Part shown: positions 7,100-18,900 of the stretch, one piece after another
Layout of the letters: each line of letters starts with the position of its first letter
How positions within the stretch are numbered: position 1 is the stretch's first letter
DNA from: an uncultured Clostridia bacterium
GTDB taxonomy: Bacteria; Bacillota; Clostridia; TANB77; CAG-508
Reading direction: 5' to 3'
Assembly (NCBI GenBank): GCA_934133005.1
Contig: CAKPAI010000001.1
Span: 372,001-436,000, forward strand
Length of the DNA: 64,000 bases
Position numbers and translations under genes: made by a program
Notes under the pieces: model-generated
The model's input: the letters and a program-made list of their open reading frames with translations, nothing else
The model's database searches: none
Told to the model about the DNA's origin: nothing

Positions 7100-8029
7100 T
7101 TAATAATCTTCTTGTTCTTCTTCGTTTTTCTTTTCCTGTTTTGCAAGTTTTTCTAAACGTTTTAATTCTTTTAAATTTTCAAGTTCTTCTTGGTCATATG
7201 AATCTTGATTTCCCACTGCACTTTTTATTACCTTTATATCTTTAGCATTATACATTTTATATGTAGTAACATCATCCTTTTTAAATTGAACTTTTACATT
7301 TTCCTTTAACACTTCTAGTCCAGTTATTATTCCTTCTCCATCTTCAGTTCTAACTGTTGAACCAACCTTCGGTAATTTTTTTAATTTTTCTTCATATGCT
7401 TCTTGTTCATATTTTAAACAGCACATAAGTCTTCCACAATTTCCAGATATTTTTGATGGATTTAATGATGCACTTTGCTCTTTGGCCATTTTTATTGATA
7501 CTATATCAAAGTTATTTAGGAAAGAACAGCAACATAGTTCTCTACCACAAACACCATTTCCTCCAATTCTTCTTACTTCATCTCTTACACCAATTTGTCT
7601 TAATTCTATTCTTGTTTTATAAATTGCTGCTAAATCTTTTACTAAATCTCTAAAATCAATTCTTCCGTCTGCTGTGAAATAAAAAATAATTTTTGAATTG
7701 TCAAACTTACATTCAACTTCAACTAAATGCATATCTAATCCATGTTCTTTTATCTTTTTCTCACAAACACTAAAGGCCTTCTTTTCTTTTTCTTTATTTT
7801 CTTTGTCATGCTTTAAATCTTTAGCATTAGCTATTCTTATAATTTTCTTTAGCGGTGCTTGCAATTTTTCTTCTGGTAAAGACCTTTTATTTATTGCTAT
7901 TTCTCCAATGTCTTCTCCAGCACTTGTTTCAACAATTACTTTATCACCATTTTTAAGTTGTATATATCCTGGATCAAAAAAATATATCTTTCCAGGCTTT
8001 TTAAATCTTACTCCTACTATATCTTTCAA
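7100..8029 (-). CDS. ricT: PSP1-domain protein YaaT/RicT
   Basis: A 309-residue PSP1 protein. The N-terminal segment (DIVGVRFKKPGKIYFFDPG) and the central Cys cluster (GVCGRELCCC..., then GNCGRLMCCLKYE) are typical of YaaT/RicT, which in Bacillus forms the Fe-S-containing Ric (Y) complex with RicA and RicF, affecting RNase Y-dependent mRNA processing and development. The C-terminal tail is a Lys/Glu-rich coiled segment. The start is TTG at 8029 because AAAGGAG lies 7 nt upstream; the ATG at 8089 lies inside holB and lacks a ribosome site. The holB-yaaT pairing is the same as in Bacillus. RicA and RicF are not in the window. Confidence 0.9.
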   Translation of the reverse strand: MKDIVGVRFKKPGKIYFFDPGYIQLKNGDKVIVETSAGEDIGEIAINKRSLPEEKLQAPLKKIIRIANAKDLKHDKENKEKEKKAFSVCEKKIKEHGLDMHLVEVECKFDNSKIIFYFTADGRIDFRDLVKDLAAIYKTRIELRQIGVRDEVRRIGGNGVCGRELCCCSFLNNFDIVSIKMAKEQSASLNPSKISGNCGRLMCCLKYEQEAYEEKLKKLPKVGSTVRTEDGEGIITGLEVLKENVKVQFKKDDVTTYKMYNAKDIKVIKSAVGNQDSYDQEELENLKELKRLEKLAKQEKKNEEEQEDY

Positions 8030-8046
8030 CTTTTTACTCCTTTCTT

Positions 8047-8958
8047 TTAAATTTTCTCGAATATATTCATTAACAACTCGTCTATACACATATCTGTATT
8101 AGTGTTTGAATTAAGTTTTATTTTACTCTTTTCTATTATTTGAACTATGTTTAACCATTTTTGAGAAAAATTTTGTTTTTGAACAATAAAACTATATATA
8201 ATAACTATCATATAATCTAATAATTCTAAAACATTATCCTTGTTATCATATAGTACTTGAAATTTATTAAACATGTCCACCATATTTTTTATATTACCTG
8301 CAATTAGCTTATTTGTAACATCTTCAATTTGATTATAAATTTCTAAGTTTTCTGCTACATGCTGTACTTTTCCAAGACTTCCAGCACATACTTTTAATAT
8401 ATTTTCGCTTGGGCTCTCTATTATATTATTTTGTATTATGTACTTTTTTACTTCAACATCTGATATTGCAGAAAAACTTATTTTTAAGCACCTTGATTTT
8501 ATAGTATTCAATAACTTATTTTCATTTGTTGCAATTAAAATTATAATTGCATACTCTGGTGGTTCCTCTAGAGTTTTTAATAAACCATTTTGAGCTTCTT
8601 CAGTCATTTTATCACTATCATCAATTACAATTACTTTTTTACTTGAAGCAATGGGCTTTTCATATATTCTCTCTTGTAATTCTCTTATTTGAGCAATTTT
8701 TATTGAATTACCATCTGGGCCAATTTCTTTATAATCCGGATTATTTTCTCCATCAAATTTTACACACGAACTGCATTTGCTACAAGGCTTTTCTTCACTA
8801 AGACATAGACACGCTTTTGCAAATTCTCTTGCAAAAAGCTTTTTCCCTATTCCCTCAGGTCCTGCAAATAAATAACTATGAGAAACATTGTTTGATTTTA
8901 TTGTATCTGCTAATTCTTCTTTAATTTTATCATTTCCTATTAGTTTTTCAAAAATCAA
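8047..8958 (-). CDS. holB: DNA polymerase III subunit delta'
   Basis: A 303-residue clamp-loader subunit of the AAA+ family. The Walker-A-like GPEGIGKK (33-40), a Zn module C50-x8-C59-xx-C62-xx-C65, VIDDSDKMTEEAQNGLLK and LEEPPEYAIIIL are all diagnostic of delta'/gamma-type subunits. It helps load the sliding clamp. The start codon is TTG at 8958 (AAGGAG 7 nt upstream). It is 18 nt downstream of lepB and 17 nt upstream of yaaT in the same operon. Confidence 0.92.
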   Translation of the reverse strand: MIFEKLIGNDKIKEELADTIKSNNVSHSYLFAGPEGIGKKLFAREFAKACLCLSEEKPCSKCSSCVKFDGENNPDYKEIGPDGNSIKIAQIRELQERIYEKPIASSKKVIVIDDSDKMTEEAQNGLLKTLEEPPEYAIIILIATNENKLLNTIKSRCLKISFSAISDVEVKKYIIQNNIIESPSENILKVCAGSLGKVQHVAENLEIYNQIEDVTNKLIAGNIKNMVDMFNKFQVLYDNKDNVLELLDYMIVIIYSFIVQKQNFSQKWLNIVQIIEKSKIKLNSNTNTDMCIDELLMNIFEKI

Positions 8959-8976
8959 TTTCTATCTCCTTATTAA

Positions 8977-9630
8977 TTATTCTGCTTTTTTTATTGTTCC
9001 AATTTTATTTAATGGCCAAAACCTCATTACTACAGTACCTTCAATTTTTTCTACAGGTATGCATCCAAACATTCTGCAGTCTCCTGAGCCTGGTCTATTA
9101 TCTCCCATTGCAAATACACATCCTTCAGGAACAATAAAATCAGTAAATACACCATTTACCCCTGCTTCAGTTACAACAGAATCTTGTAAATACGCTGACT
9201 CATCAAGTTCTTTTCCATCTATATAAACTTTTCCATCTTTAATTTCGACATATTCTCCAGGCAAAGCTATAACTCTTTTTATGTAGCTTCTCTTTCCCCA
9301 TTCTAGTACATAGTATTTAAATTTTCCCATTAATGAAGTAGGTTCATTTGTGTACTGAGCTACTGGATTAGATAGATCGACTTCCTCTGCTTTATATGAA
9401 AGTTTACTTGGCTCTTCAAATGTAATTATATCTCCTCTTTTAGGCATTTTGTTGAATGTTTTAGTTAATCTATTTAATATCAGTCTATCTCCTTCAACTA
9501 ATGTTGGATACATCGACCTTTGCTTTACTATTGTAGGAGTTCCTACAAAATATCTTATAAATAAAGCAAGAACTACTGCAATTACAATACATTCTACCCA
9601 TTCTAATATATTTTTTGTTTTTTCATCCAT
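8977..9630 (-). CDS. lepB: Signal peptidase I
   Basis: A 217-residue membrane protease that removes signal peptides from exported proteins. One N-terminal membrane segment (about residues 12-30) precedes the catalytic box QRSMYPTL with Ser39; the catalytic Lys is in YIKRVIALPGE (Lys118), and box E appears as GDNRPGSGDCRMFG. The larger insertion between these boxes is common in Gram-positive enzymes. It is cotranscribed with an upstream two-component pair, an unusual association. It would serve the many exported proteins encoded in this window. Confidence 0.95.
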   Translation of the reverse strand: MDEKTKNILEWVECIVIAVVLALFIRYFVGTPTIVKQRSMYPTLVEGDRLILNRLTKTFNKMPKRGDIITFEEPSKLSYKAEEVDLSNPVAQYTNEPTSLMGKFKYYVLEWGKRSYIKRVIALPGEYVEIKDGKVYIDGKELDESAYLQDSVVTEAGVNGVFTDFIVPEGCVFAMGDNRPGSGDCRMFGCIPVEKIEGTVVMRFWPLNKIGTIKKAE

Positions 9631-9673
9631 ATATATTCTCCATAATTATCAATAATATATTGATATTTTTCCT

Positions 9674-11125
9674 TTAATCTTTTTCTTCAGTTTTCTTTAC
9701 AGCAGGTATTCTTATTACAACTTCAGTACCTTTGCCATATTCACTTTTTATATTGATATTACCATTGTTTTGATCTAATATTTCTTTTGCTATAGATAAA
9801 CCAAGTCCAGTTCCTCCCATTTCCCTTGATCTTGCTTTATCTACCCTATAAAATCTTTCAAAAATTCTTGATAAATCAGCTTCTGGGATTCCTATTCCAT
9901 TATCTATTACTTTAATATAAGCATCATTATAGACAAAACCTACATATATTTTTATTTTTCCACCTTCACCAGTATATTTAATAGCATTTGATAACACATT
10001 TAATATTACTCGTTCTATTCCATTTTTGTCTGCAAACACTGGTGGAACATCTGCTGTTACATAACACTCTATTTCCTGTTTCTTTTTAGCAACTTCTATT
10101 TTTAACTTTTCTTCACACTTTTTAGCAAGTTCTCCTAAGTCAAATTCAGTAGGTTCTTTCTTTATTCTATTTGTATCATATCTAGATAAAGTTAGTAAAT
10201 CACTTACTAAATCTGCCATTCTATGACCTTCAGAAGATATTACTGATAAAAACTTTGAACTTGTTTCTTTATCATAATCCCCATCTTGCAAAGTATCTGC
10301 ATAGCCTATTATCGAAGTTATTGGTGTTTTTAGTTCGTGTGATACATCTGCTACAAATTCTTTTCTCATATTGTCTAATTTTACATGTTCTGTTATATCT
10401 TGAATTACTGCAATAATTCCTATTCCAAAATCGTTTTCATCTTTATATGGAGCTAAAAATACATTTACTGTTTTTTCTCCTACAACCATTCTTACCTCTG
10501 ATGTAGTCCAATTGTCTAAGTACATTATCGCTTCCATATTTATTTTTGTTTCTTCTCTATTGAAAATCTCTTGGAATGTATTTTTTTCATTTATATTTAA
10601 CAATTCCTTAGCTGCAGGATTTATTTGAACTATTTTGCCATGTTCATCAAAAGCTAAAATTCCATCATTTATATGTAAAAATATTGCTTCAATTTCGTTT
10701 TTTTGTCTTTTTACATCTGCTAGATTCTGCTTTAATTCTCCTGTCATTTTTCCTATCACATTCGCAAGTTTATCAAACTCTGTGTTATGCTTCTTTTTAC
10801 TTTTTGGAATCCTAGCAAGTTCTTTACTACTATTATTAGACATTGCTTCTGCACTTTTTACTAACCTGTTCATAGGAGCTATAATTGTGTTATATATATA
10901 TACCCATAGCAAAATTATAATACAGCAAAATACTAATATTGCACCTAATATTAGTATTTTTTCCTGTAATAACTGTGTTTGATATACTGTTTCAACATTA
11001 GAACCTGCTAATAGCATTTGATTTGCATTATCTATTATATAGTGAAAAAATCCACCCATACCAAATATAATTACAATTCCAATTATTCCAAAAATAAATA
11101 ATATCTTAGCTTGTAAATTTTTCAT
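9674..11125 (-). CDS. PhoR/WalK-like sensor histidine kinase
   Basis: A 483-residue membrane kinase. Two membrane segments (about 8-30 and 56-80) enclose a very short extracytoplasmic loop of about 25 residues. HAMP follows (to about 130), then a PAS domain (about 140-245), HisKA with phosphoacceptor His263 (FVADVSHELKTPITSIIGY), and an ATPase domain with N box (NVLSNAIKYTGEGG), G1 (DNGIGIP) and G2 (GGTGLGLSIAKEI). The small loop suggests it senses a membrane or intracellular cue via PAS rather than a large external domain. It follows its regulator by 13 nt. The PhoR/WalK/ResE assignment cannot be separated by eye. Confidence 0.92.
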   Translation of the reverse strand: MKNLQAKILFIFGIIGIVIIFGMGGFFHYIIDNANQMLLAGSNVETVYQTQLLQEKILILGAILVFCCIIILLWVYIYNTIIAPMNRLVKSAEAMSNNSSKELARIPKSKKKHNTEFDKLANVIGKMTGELKQNLADVKRQKNEIEAIFLHINDGILAFDEHGKIVQINPAAKELLNINEKNTFQEIFNREETKINMEAIMYLDNWTTSEVRMVVGEKTVNVFLAPYKDENDFGIGIIAVIQDITEHVKLDNMRKEFVADVSHELKTPITSIIGYADTLQDGDYDKETSSKFLSVISSEGHRMADLVSDLLTLSRYDTNRIKKEPTEFDLGELAKKCEEKLKIEVAKKKQEIECYVTADVPPVFADKNGIERVILNVLSNAIKYTGEGGKIKIYVGFVYNDAYIKVIDNGIGIPEADLSRIFERFYRVDKARSREMGGTGLGLSIAKEILDQNNGNINIKSEYGKGTEVVIRIPAVKKTEEKD

Positions 11126-11138
11126 AATAAACTACTCC

Positions 11139-11867
11139 CTACTTAGCTGCCAAATAATATCCAATACCTCTTTTGTTTATTATAATTTTAGAGTTTTTTG
11201 TACTATCACCTAGTTTTTCTCTTATTCTACAAACTGTAACGTCAACTGTTCTTATGTCTCCATAATATTCATAGTTCCATACTTTTTCAAGTAGTACTTC
11301 TCTTGTAACTGGAACTCCTGGTTGAAGTGCTAGAAATTTTACAAGTTCAAATTCTTTTGGTGTAAGATTTTTTACTTGTCCTTTTACTCTTACTTCTACT
11401 TTTTCTAAGTCAAGTTCTAAATCACCAACAACAATTTTATTTTGTTTTTCCTTATCTCCCTTGCTCTTTTCCTCTTTTTCATCATCAACTTTTCTCAAAT
11501 TTGCTTTTACTCTTGCCATTAGTTCTCTCACACTAAATGGTTTTGTAACATAATCATCTGCACCAAGTTCTAGTCCAACTATTTTATCTATTTCTTCATC
11601 TTTTGCTGAAATCATTACAACTGGTACATTATAAGCTTGCTTAACTCTTTTGCAAACTGTTAATCCATCCATTTTAGGAAGCATTACATCTAGTAATATT
11701 AGATTTGGTCTTTGTTCAAGAGCCATCTTTAGGCCCATTTCTCCATCAGTTGCCTCTAATGTACTATATCCTTCCTTTTTTAAATTATATACTAATATAT
11801 CAATTATAGGACGTTCATCATCCACTACTAAAATAGTTTTTTTATTTGGGTCTAGTTCTTCTCTCAT
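11139..11867 (-). CDS. OmpR/PhoB-family response regulator
   Basis: A 242-residue regulator partner of the adjacent kinase. The receiver domain shows the acidic pair Asp16-Asp17, phosphoacceptor Asp60 (LILLDVMLP), Ser87 and Lys109 (TKPFS). A charged linker (KEEKSKGDKEKQN) connects to a C-terminal winged helix (LTPKEFELVKFLALQPG, then VDVTVCRIREKLGD). Start ATG 11867 has AAAGGA upstream. It is the second gene of the operon beginning at the consensus promoter at 12814. Confidence 0.94.
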   Translation of the reverse strand: MREELDPNKKTILVVDDERPIIDILVYNLKKEGYSTLEATDGEMGLKMALEQRPNLILLDVMLPKMDGLTVCKRVKQAYNVPVVMISAKDEEIDKIVGLELGADDYVTKPFSVRELMARVKANLRKVDDEKEEKSKGDKEKQNKIVVGDLELDLEKVEVRVKGQVKNLTPKEFELVKFLALQPGVPVTREVLLEKVWNYEYYGDIRTVDVTVCRIREKLGDSTKNSKIIINKRGIGYYLAAK

Positions 11868-11890
11868 CGAAAAAATATCCTTTCTTCTAT

Positions 11891-12727
11891 TTATCTGTCA
11901 GTCCTATCATCAGACTCCTTAACTGTTTTTAAAGCAGGTTTTTTACCTTCTTTTTCTACACCTTCTATATCATACTTTTGCGAATAATCAATATCATTAT
12001 AGTATTTTATTATATCTCCTGCTTTTTTATAAAGTTCTTGTTCTGTTGCATTTTCAGTATCTATACCATAATCTAAATGCTGTCTAACATCTTCAATCTC
12101 TTTAACTAATTTTGAATCCATATTTCCTTTTAGATATTCAGTACCATTTGGTAATTCAATACTTGGAGCCGAAGCTGATGGTACACTTGAGCCTTCATAG
12201 TGCCATGTGCAAGTAATTTTTATCTTAGCAATTTCTTCTGGGTCAGTTATTCCAACAGCATCAGCAACTTCTGTTCTTAATAATGCTGTTCTAAAATCAA
12301 TTACAGTTGGATATAAATTGCAAATTCTCATTGCTGTTTGTATTTGTTCAACTTGTTCTGCTCCTGTTTTATCTTTTTTCTCAGTAAGTTCTTTGTATCT
12401 ATTTACAAGGTTGTTAAATTCAGAAATTTCTTGTTTAACATCTTGCTCTTTGATTTCCTTTTGATAATCATTAGTTGTCTCTGCAGCAATAATAGCCTCT
12501 TTAACAGTAGTTGTCCTGTTATGATTATCTAACATATTTTCAATAACAGGCACACCTGCTCCTACAACGGTTACTGCAAGCGCTGCTGTAATTGTAGCAA
12601 TTTTTGCAGCATATTTAATCTTTTTGATTGCTACTGCTTTTTGTCTACTTGCTTTTGATCCTTTATACTTTCTTTCCTCTGTCCTTGGTGCATTACTTAT
12701 TTGTCTTTTTCTTGGTTCTTCTATCAT
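11891..12727 (-). CDS. Membrane-anchored protein of unknown function
   Basis: I do not recognise this 278-residue protein. A very basic cytoplasmic N terminus (about 38 residues) is followed by one membrane segment (about 40-62, AAKIATITAALAVTVVGAGVPV) and an external or lumenal domain of about 215 residues. That domain has a helical coiled stretch (EISEFNNLVNRYKELTEKKDKT) and a beta-type patch around TCTWHYEGSSVPS. It starts the operon that encodes the two-component system, so a signal-modulating role is possible but not shown. No strong ribosome site is visible before the ATG; the leader carries a perfect 16-bp palindrome. Confidence 0.8.
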   Translation of the reverse strand: MIEEPRKRQISNAPRTEERKYKGSKASRQKAVAIKKIKYAAKIATITAALAVTVVGAGVPVIENMLDNHNRTTTVKEAIIAAETTNDYQKEIKEQDVKQEISEFNNLVNRYKELTEKKDKTGAEQVEQIQTAMRICNLYPTVIDFRTALLRTEVADAVGITDPEEIAKIKITCTWHYEGSSVPSASAPSIELPNGTEYLKGNMDSKLVKEIEDVRQHLDYGIDTENATEQELYKKAGDIIKYYNDIDYSQKYDIEGVEKEGKKPALKTVKESDDRTDR

Positions 12728-12741
12728 ATTTTTCTACTCTA

Positions 12742-12757
12742 AGCTAGCATGCTAGCT
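12742..12757. promoter_or_regulatory. Perfect 16-bp palindrome in operon leader
   Basis: AGCTAGCATGCTAGCT is a perfect dyad located between the promoter (12786-12814) and the start codon (12727), at about +22 to +37 of the transcript. It may be a protein operator or an RNA hairpin acting on translation of the first gene. Confidence 0.55.
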
Positions 12758-12785
12758 CTCTTTCTATAAAATATATATCATCCCA

Positions 12786-12814
12786 ATTATACCTCTACTA
12801 TTACATATTGTCAA
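12786..12814 (-). promoter_or_regulatory. Consensus promoter of the two-component/lepB/holB/ricT operon
   Basis: Minus-strand TTGACA (12814-12809) and TATAAT (12791-12786) are exact and separated by 17 nt. Predicted start near 12779 with a leader of about 50 nt. No strong internal promoter or terminator was seen down to 7100, so six genes are probably one transcript. Confidence 0.88.
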
Positions 12815-12872
12815 AGTTTTTTTCAATAATATTACTATAATATTTCACAAAGATTTCAAGAATTTAAATAAT

Positions 12873-12932
12873 AAAAAACCTTGTTTCATAATTTGACAAA
12901 TTTCGTCATTTTTATCAGTTATAAAACAAGAT
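12873..12932 (-). terminator. Terminator of the glucan-synthase-like gene
   Basis: CTTGTTT (12880-12886) pairs with AAACAAG (12924-12930), with further pairing inside (GACAAATTTCGTC); on the minus strand it is followed by GGTTTTTTATT. Confidence 0.75.
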
Positions 12933-12939
12933 TTCTTTA

Positions 12940-15900
12940 TTATATTTCTACTTCTATATTATAAATTCCACTATTAGGAATAATCTTCAATCTATTTTCT
13001 TTTATTTCTTCTCCATTACATACAAACTTTTGCACAACTTGTTCACTTATTGTGGATTTTGCAGTATTGTTTCTTACTTTAATATTATAAACATTTCCAC
13101 TTATTTTATATTTTATTTCATATTCATTCCACGTACTTGGTACATGTGGCTTTAGCATAATATATCCATTTTCAATATTCAATCCTAAAATATATTTAAT
13201 ACCTGCAATATAATACCAACTGCTTGATCCTGTATACCAGGTCCATCCACCTCTTCCTGCAAGATTGTTTTTCCCATATACATCAGCAGATATTACATAT
13301 GGTTCAACTTTATATTTACTTGCTTCTTCTTTTGTCCTTGCATGTTCTATTGGATTTATCATTCTAAAGTTTTCATATGCCTTATCATTTAACCCTAACA
13401 TTGTTTCAGCAATAATGGTCCAGGTCGCAGCATGAGTATACTGTCCTCCATTTTCTCTTGTTCCTGGCAAATATGATTTTATATATCCTGGATTTGTTTT
13501 TGTTTTATCAAATGGCGGATCAAGTAATTTTATTATTCCTATTTCTCTATCTACTAGATGATTCTCTAAACTTTCCATTGCTATATATTTTTTGTCGTTA
13601 TCTCCCGCGTTAGAAATAACTGCCCAACTTTGTGAAATGTTATCAATTCTACATTCTTCGTTTTGCAGACTTCCTAAAATTTCTCCATCATCTGAAAAAG
13701 CTCTCCTATACCACCTTCCATCCCACGCAGTAGTATTTAATGCTTTTTTTAAATCAATCATTATCCTTTTATATTTTTCTGCTCTTTCAGTATCACTCAT
13801 AAATAAACAAATCGGAATAAATTTATCTAGTACATTATATAAGAAAAATCCTAGCCAAACACTTTCTCCTTTTCCTTTTGCTCCCACATTGCTCATTCCA
13901 TCATTCCAATCTCCAGTACCTATCTTTGGAAGTCCTTTTTCACCTAAGTTTATTCCTTTTTCAATCGCCTTTATACAATGTTCATATAAGCTTTCTTTAA
14001 AATCACTGTCTAAATATTTATCATATCTCTCATTTTCATTTACATCCAAAACTTTTCCTACTTTATATGATAGATTTTCACTTAATATAGAATAATCATT
14101 TGAAAATTCAATATAATCTGCAGTTACGAATGGTAACCATAACATATCATCACTCATTCTAGTTCTTATTCCTCTAGAAGTTTCCTCATGCCACCAATGT
14201 TGCACATCTCCTTCTGAAAACTGATTTCTTGCATGTTTTAGAATTTGTTTTCTTTCAAAATTTGTATCTATATATTTTAAAGCTAAAGTATCTTGCAATT
14301 GATCCCTAAATCCATATGCTCCTCCTGATTGATAGAACCCTGTTCTTCCATATAATCTTGCTACAATAGACTGATAAATAAGCCATCCATTTAACATTAT
14401 ATTTACTGATTCAACTGGAGTTTTAACTTGCAGAGTATTCACTAAGTTATTCCAATATCTTTTATTGTTCATATACTCACTTTTGCAATTATTTATATTT
14501 GAATACTTATAACTTAGCTCTTGCATTTCTTCTATGCTAGTTCCTGTTCCTAGTATTAAGCTTATTTCTTTTGTAGCATAAGCTTCTACTTCTATCTCCA
14601 TCTTTATTGCAATGATTCCTTCTTGTGAATAGGAATTTTCATAACTTAAATTCACTTCATCAAAACATTCCGGATTACTTAATCCCTTTCCTTTAAAAAA
14701 TGAATTTTTACTACCTGTAAAAGAAGTAATTTTTTCACTGCTTGACACAAACATTTTTGAATCCTTTGAAGTTTCTGCAAAGACCATGTTTGACTTATAC
14801 TTTAAGCTTATTTCAGTATTTGTTTTTATTTCATCCTCACCTAAAACTGGCTTTATATAATATATAAGCTTTAGTTTCTTCTTCTGTGGATTTTGGTTTT
14901 CAAAAGTAATTAAATTTATTTTTACATTATCATTTTGTGGTACAAACATTTTAACTTCTTGCTTTATCTTTAATGAGTTATGCAAATATTTGCTATATCC
15001 AAAACCATAAGTTATATAATAATCATTTTCATCCGGCATAGGGCTTGCTCCTAATGACCATTTTTTTCCAGAAGTCATATCTTTTAAATAGATTACTTCT
15101 GATGGTATATCTTGAATGCTATTATTAGACCACGCAGTTAGTCTATTCAGTCTGCTATTTTTATACCACGTGTATCCTCCCATACTTTCTGTTGTTAAAG
15201 TTCCAAATTCCTTATTTGCTAAAATATTACTCCATACTGTTGGTGTTTTTATATTTTTATTCACTTTTATTAAATACTCTTTTCCATCTTCAGAAAATCC
15301 CCCATACTCATTAAAGTATTTTAAATCTTTAAACTCTGAATTTTCTACTCTTTCATATTCCTCATTACTTCTATTTAATATAACTTCTTTGCTAGGTTCT
15401 TTTGTATTTTCTTCTTGTTTCAGTTCGATGTCTTCAATTTGTAGTTTTAATGAACTATAATTAGCATTTAATATAACATTTGCTTTTGTCTCTAATATAT
15501 TTCTATCTGATTTTTCTAAGTTATTAAAAATAAAAATTCCACCAGATATATTTAATAAATATGCTAAATTTTCATTTAAAATAGCAGACATTATTGCTTC
15601 TCTTACTATATTTTCATATGATTCTTTTTCGCCATTTATAATTACTAAATCAATCTTAATATTCTTTACCCTGAAGAACTCATATGCCTTTAATACTTCT
15701 TTTAGCATATCAATATCTATTATTTCTTTTATTTTTAAAAGTAAAATGGGATTATCTCCAGATATTCCAAACTTCCATAACTCAGAAGCTTCTACATAGG
15801 ACATACCTTTTTTATTTTCGGTTTTTGGTGGGAACATTAGCTGTGTTAGCAACCTTTGATATATTTCTAAATCTATTCCTTTTATTCCTAAATATCTATT

Positions 15901-18900
15901 TTCAGCTTCACTCTTAGCCCTCAAAAGTTCAAATGTTCTACTAACATTTTCACTATTCATAAATTTCACAATATTTTTTAATACTTCTTCTTTTGATTTT
16001 CCTACTGATATTATTAAATTTAACATAGCAGAATCTGATGGTTTTATTGTTACTGTTCTTCTAATTGCTATAATTGGCTCTGTAGTATATCCAATAGTTG
16101 TACTAAGTGGTGTGGAATTTTTTACAGCTCGTGGATATTCTAAATTATTTCGTCCAACAAATTTTTCTTTGTCTATTTCAAATTCTAGTTTGCTAAAATT
16201 ATTACTTTCACTATATAAATTCACTGCCATAAAAATATCTTTTTCATTTTCAGTTCTTGCTTTTCTTTCTACCAATATTGTTGAAATTTCATCTATATAT
16301 TCATACCTTAAAAATAAATTGTTAAAAGCCTTATGACTGTAGTCCTGAAATTTATTTGATATAATTGGTTCCAACATACTTGTTACTTCTAATGTTTCTT
16401 CACTATTTCCACTGTTTTTTAATATTATATTTCGAATCTCGACAGGCTCATCAGTATCTACTATAATTTTTGTTGTCGTCTCAATATTCTCATCGTTTCT
16501 TATAAATTTATTCATTTCTGGTGCAAATATAAAGTTATATTTTTCTGGTCTTATATCAAATTTCGATATGGTATTTGTCCATATTTTTTTGGTTCTTATA
16601 TTTTTTATATAGAACATAATTCCTTCATCTATATCATCTGTTTGTTTAAACCTATTTACTTGTATATCTTCATAATTGCTATATCCATTTCCATACTGAT
16701 CCATAATAATAGTATATTTATCATTAGCAATTACATTTGATATATTTAGTTTATCATTTATTTTAGTATATTTTCGTTGTGCATAATCTTCATAATCTTT
16801 ATATTTTATCTTTTCAATCTTTTCTTTCTCTTCTTTTGTAATTATCATATCTTGTGGCATTCTCTCTTCTAGTAGTATTTTTATTGCCATCATTTCTGGA
16901 TTTCTCATAAATCTAGTTTGAAATATTCTATTATTTATAAGATTATTTATTGAAAGTAGTATTAATCCTTGATGATGTGCCATAAAAGTTTTTACTTGAC
17001 TATATCTTTTAGAATTTCTATCTGGGGTAAAATCTATTGACTCAAAGAATCCGTATCTATCGTACATTCCTAATCTTTCTAATTCTTTCATATTTCTTAT
17101 TACTTCGTTTGGCACTTCATTTATTGCTAAAATTGAACCATAAGATGCAACTACAACTTCTTCTTCTAGTCCTCTTTTTAAACCAAGCCATGGTATTCCA
17201 AAAGCTTTATATTGATAGTTATTATTTAAGTCTTTTAGGTTAAATGCTGCTTCTGATATTCCCCAGGGTATTCCAATTTTTTTAGCATACTCTATTTGAC
17301 TCATTATCATAAATTTACATGATTCCTCTAGTATACTTCCTGGATATCCTGGAATATTTATAGTAGGCATTAAATATTCAAAAGCTGTTCCTGACCATGA
17401 CACTAACCCTTTATATTTATTTAAGGTTGTAAGAGTTCTGCTTAAATTGTACCAATGCTTTTCCGATATATCTTTTTTAGCGATTCCAACAATGCTTGTT
17501 TGTCTTGCCTCTGAAGCTAATAAATCATAATATGAATCTGTAAGTTTATCTTCTTCCACATTATATCCAACTGAGAAAAGTCTAGTTTTTTCATCATATA
17601 ATACTTTAAAATTTGTACTTTCAATTATATCATCAATCATTTTTATCATAGTTTGTATATCTACTTGCAATCCTTTATCTTTTACTTCTTCTAAAAATTG
17701 CTTTGTAACATATAAATATCCTACAAAATTTCCACTATCTACTGATGATACATATCTTGGAACTAAAGGTTCTAATGTTTTTGTATTATACCAATTATAC
17801 AAGTGTCCGTTCCATTTTTGAAGATTTGATATTGTCTCAATCATTTTATATAACAAATTCATAGTTTCTTCCAATGTTTCGTATTTTAAATCATAACTTG
17901 CTATAACTGCAAGTAGTCCAAGTCCAATATTTGTGGAAGAAGTCCTTTGCACAACTTTTTGCCTTCTATCCTCTTGATAGTTATCCGGTGGAAGGAAATT
18001 ATTATTTTCATTTATATTATCTTTAAAATATTGCCAAGTCTTTCTTCCCACATCAATAATATAATCTTTGTTTTCTTTTGAAAGTTCTTGGACTTTATTT
18101 ATTTCTTTATTTTTTCTTCCTATATAGTTCATTATGGCTGGCATAGAAATCCATAAAGCACATAAAATTAGTCCTATAGTTTCTACAAGCAAACTATTAG
18201 TTATAATAGAAAAAATTAGCATTATTATCCCCAAAATAATATTTGCCTTCATAGTAGAATAATACGTACTTAAACTTTGTTTTGTACTTTTTTCTGCATC
18301 TTCTGATGTCATCCATTCCAATAAGTGCTTTTTGCTAATCTTCATCCTATACAAAGCTTTTACTTCTGATTTTATTGATAGCATTGATTTGTCTGGAATA
18401 GTTCCTAAATCTAATATTGCTCTTAAAAAACTTGCTCCAACTCCATCAATAGTCTTAGTGAATTCCTTTGTTTTTATAGTATCATTTTTCGAAGTAATAT
18501 TATTTATTAAATCTATTACAAATGGTACTATGACTGAAAGAATAGCAATTACAGGCAAAATGTATAACTTTTTATTTACACAAGTGTCTATTATAAAAAA
18601 TAATAGAATCAGCGCTAGTACTGCACTTTCCTGTTTACTTCTTACAATATTGCTAAATATTTTATACTTGCTTAATTTATTTAGCGGATTTTTCTTTTTC
18701 TTATTTTCTTTATCTACAATATACTTATTTAACCATTGTGTTATTTGATAATCTCCTCTAATCCATCTTGCAAGTCTTGTCCTATAGCTTAAATAGTTAC
18801 TTGGAAATCCATCCATTAATAAAACATTTGATATAAGTCCACATCTTAGATAGCTTCCTTCTAGCAAATCATGACTCAAAACCATATTTTCTTTAATCTC

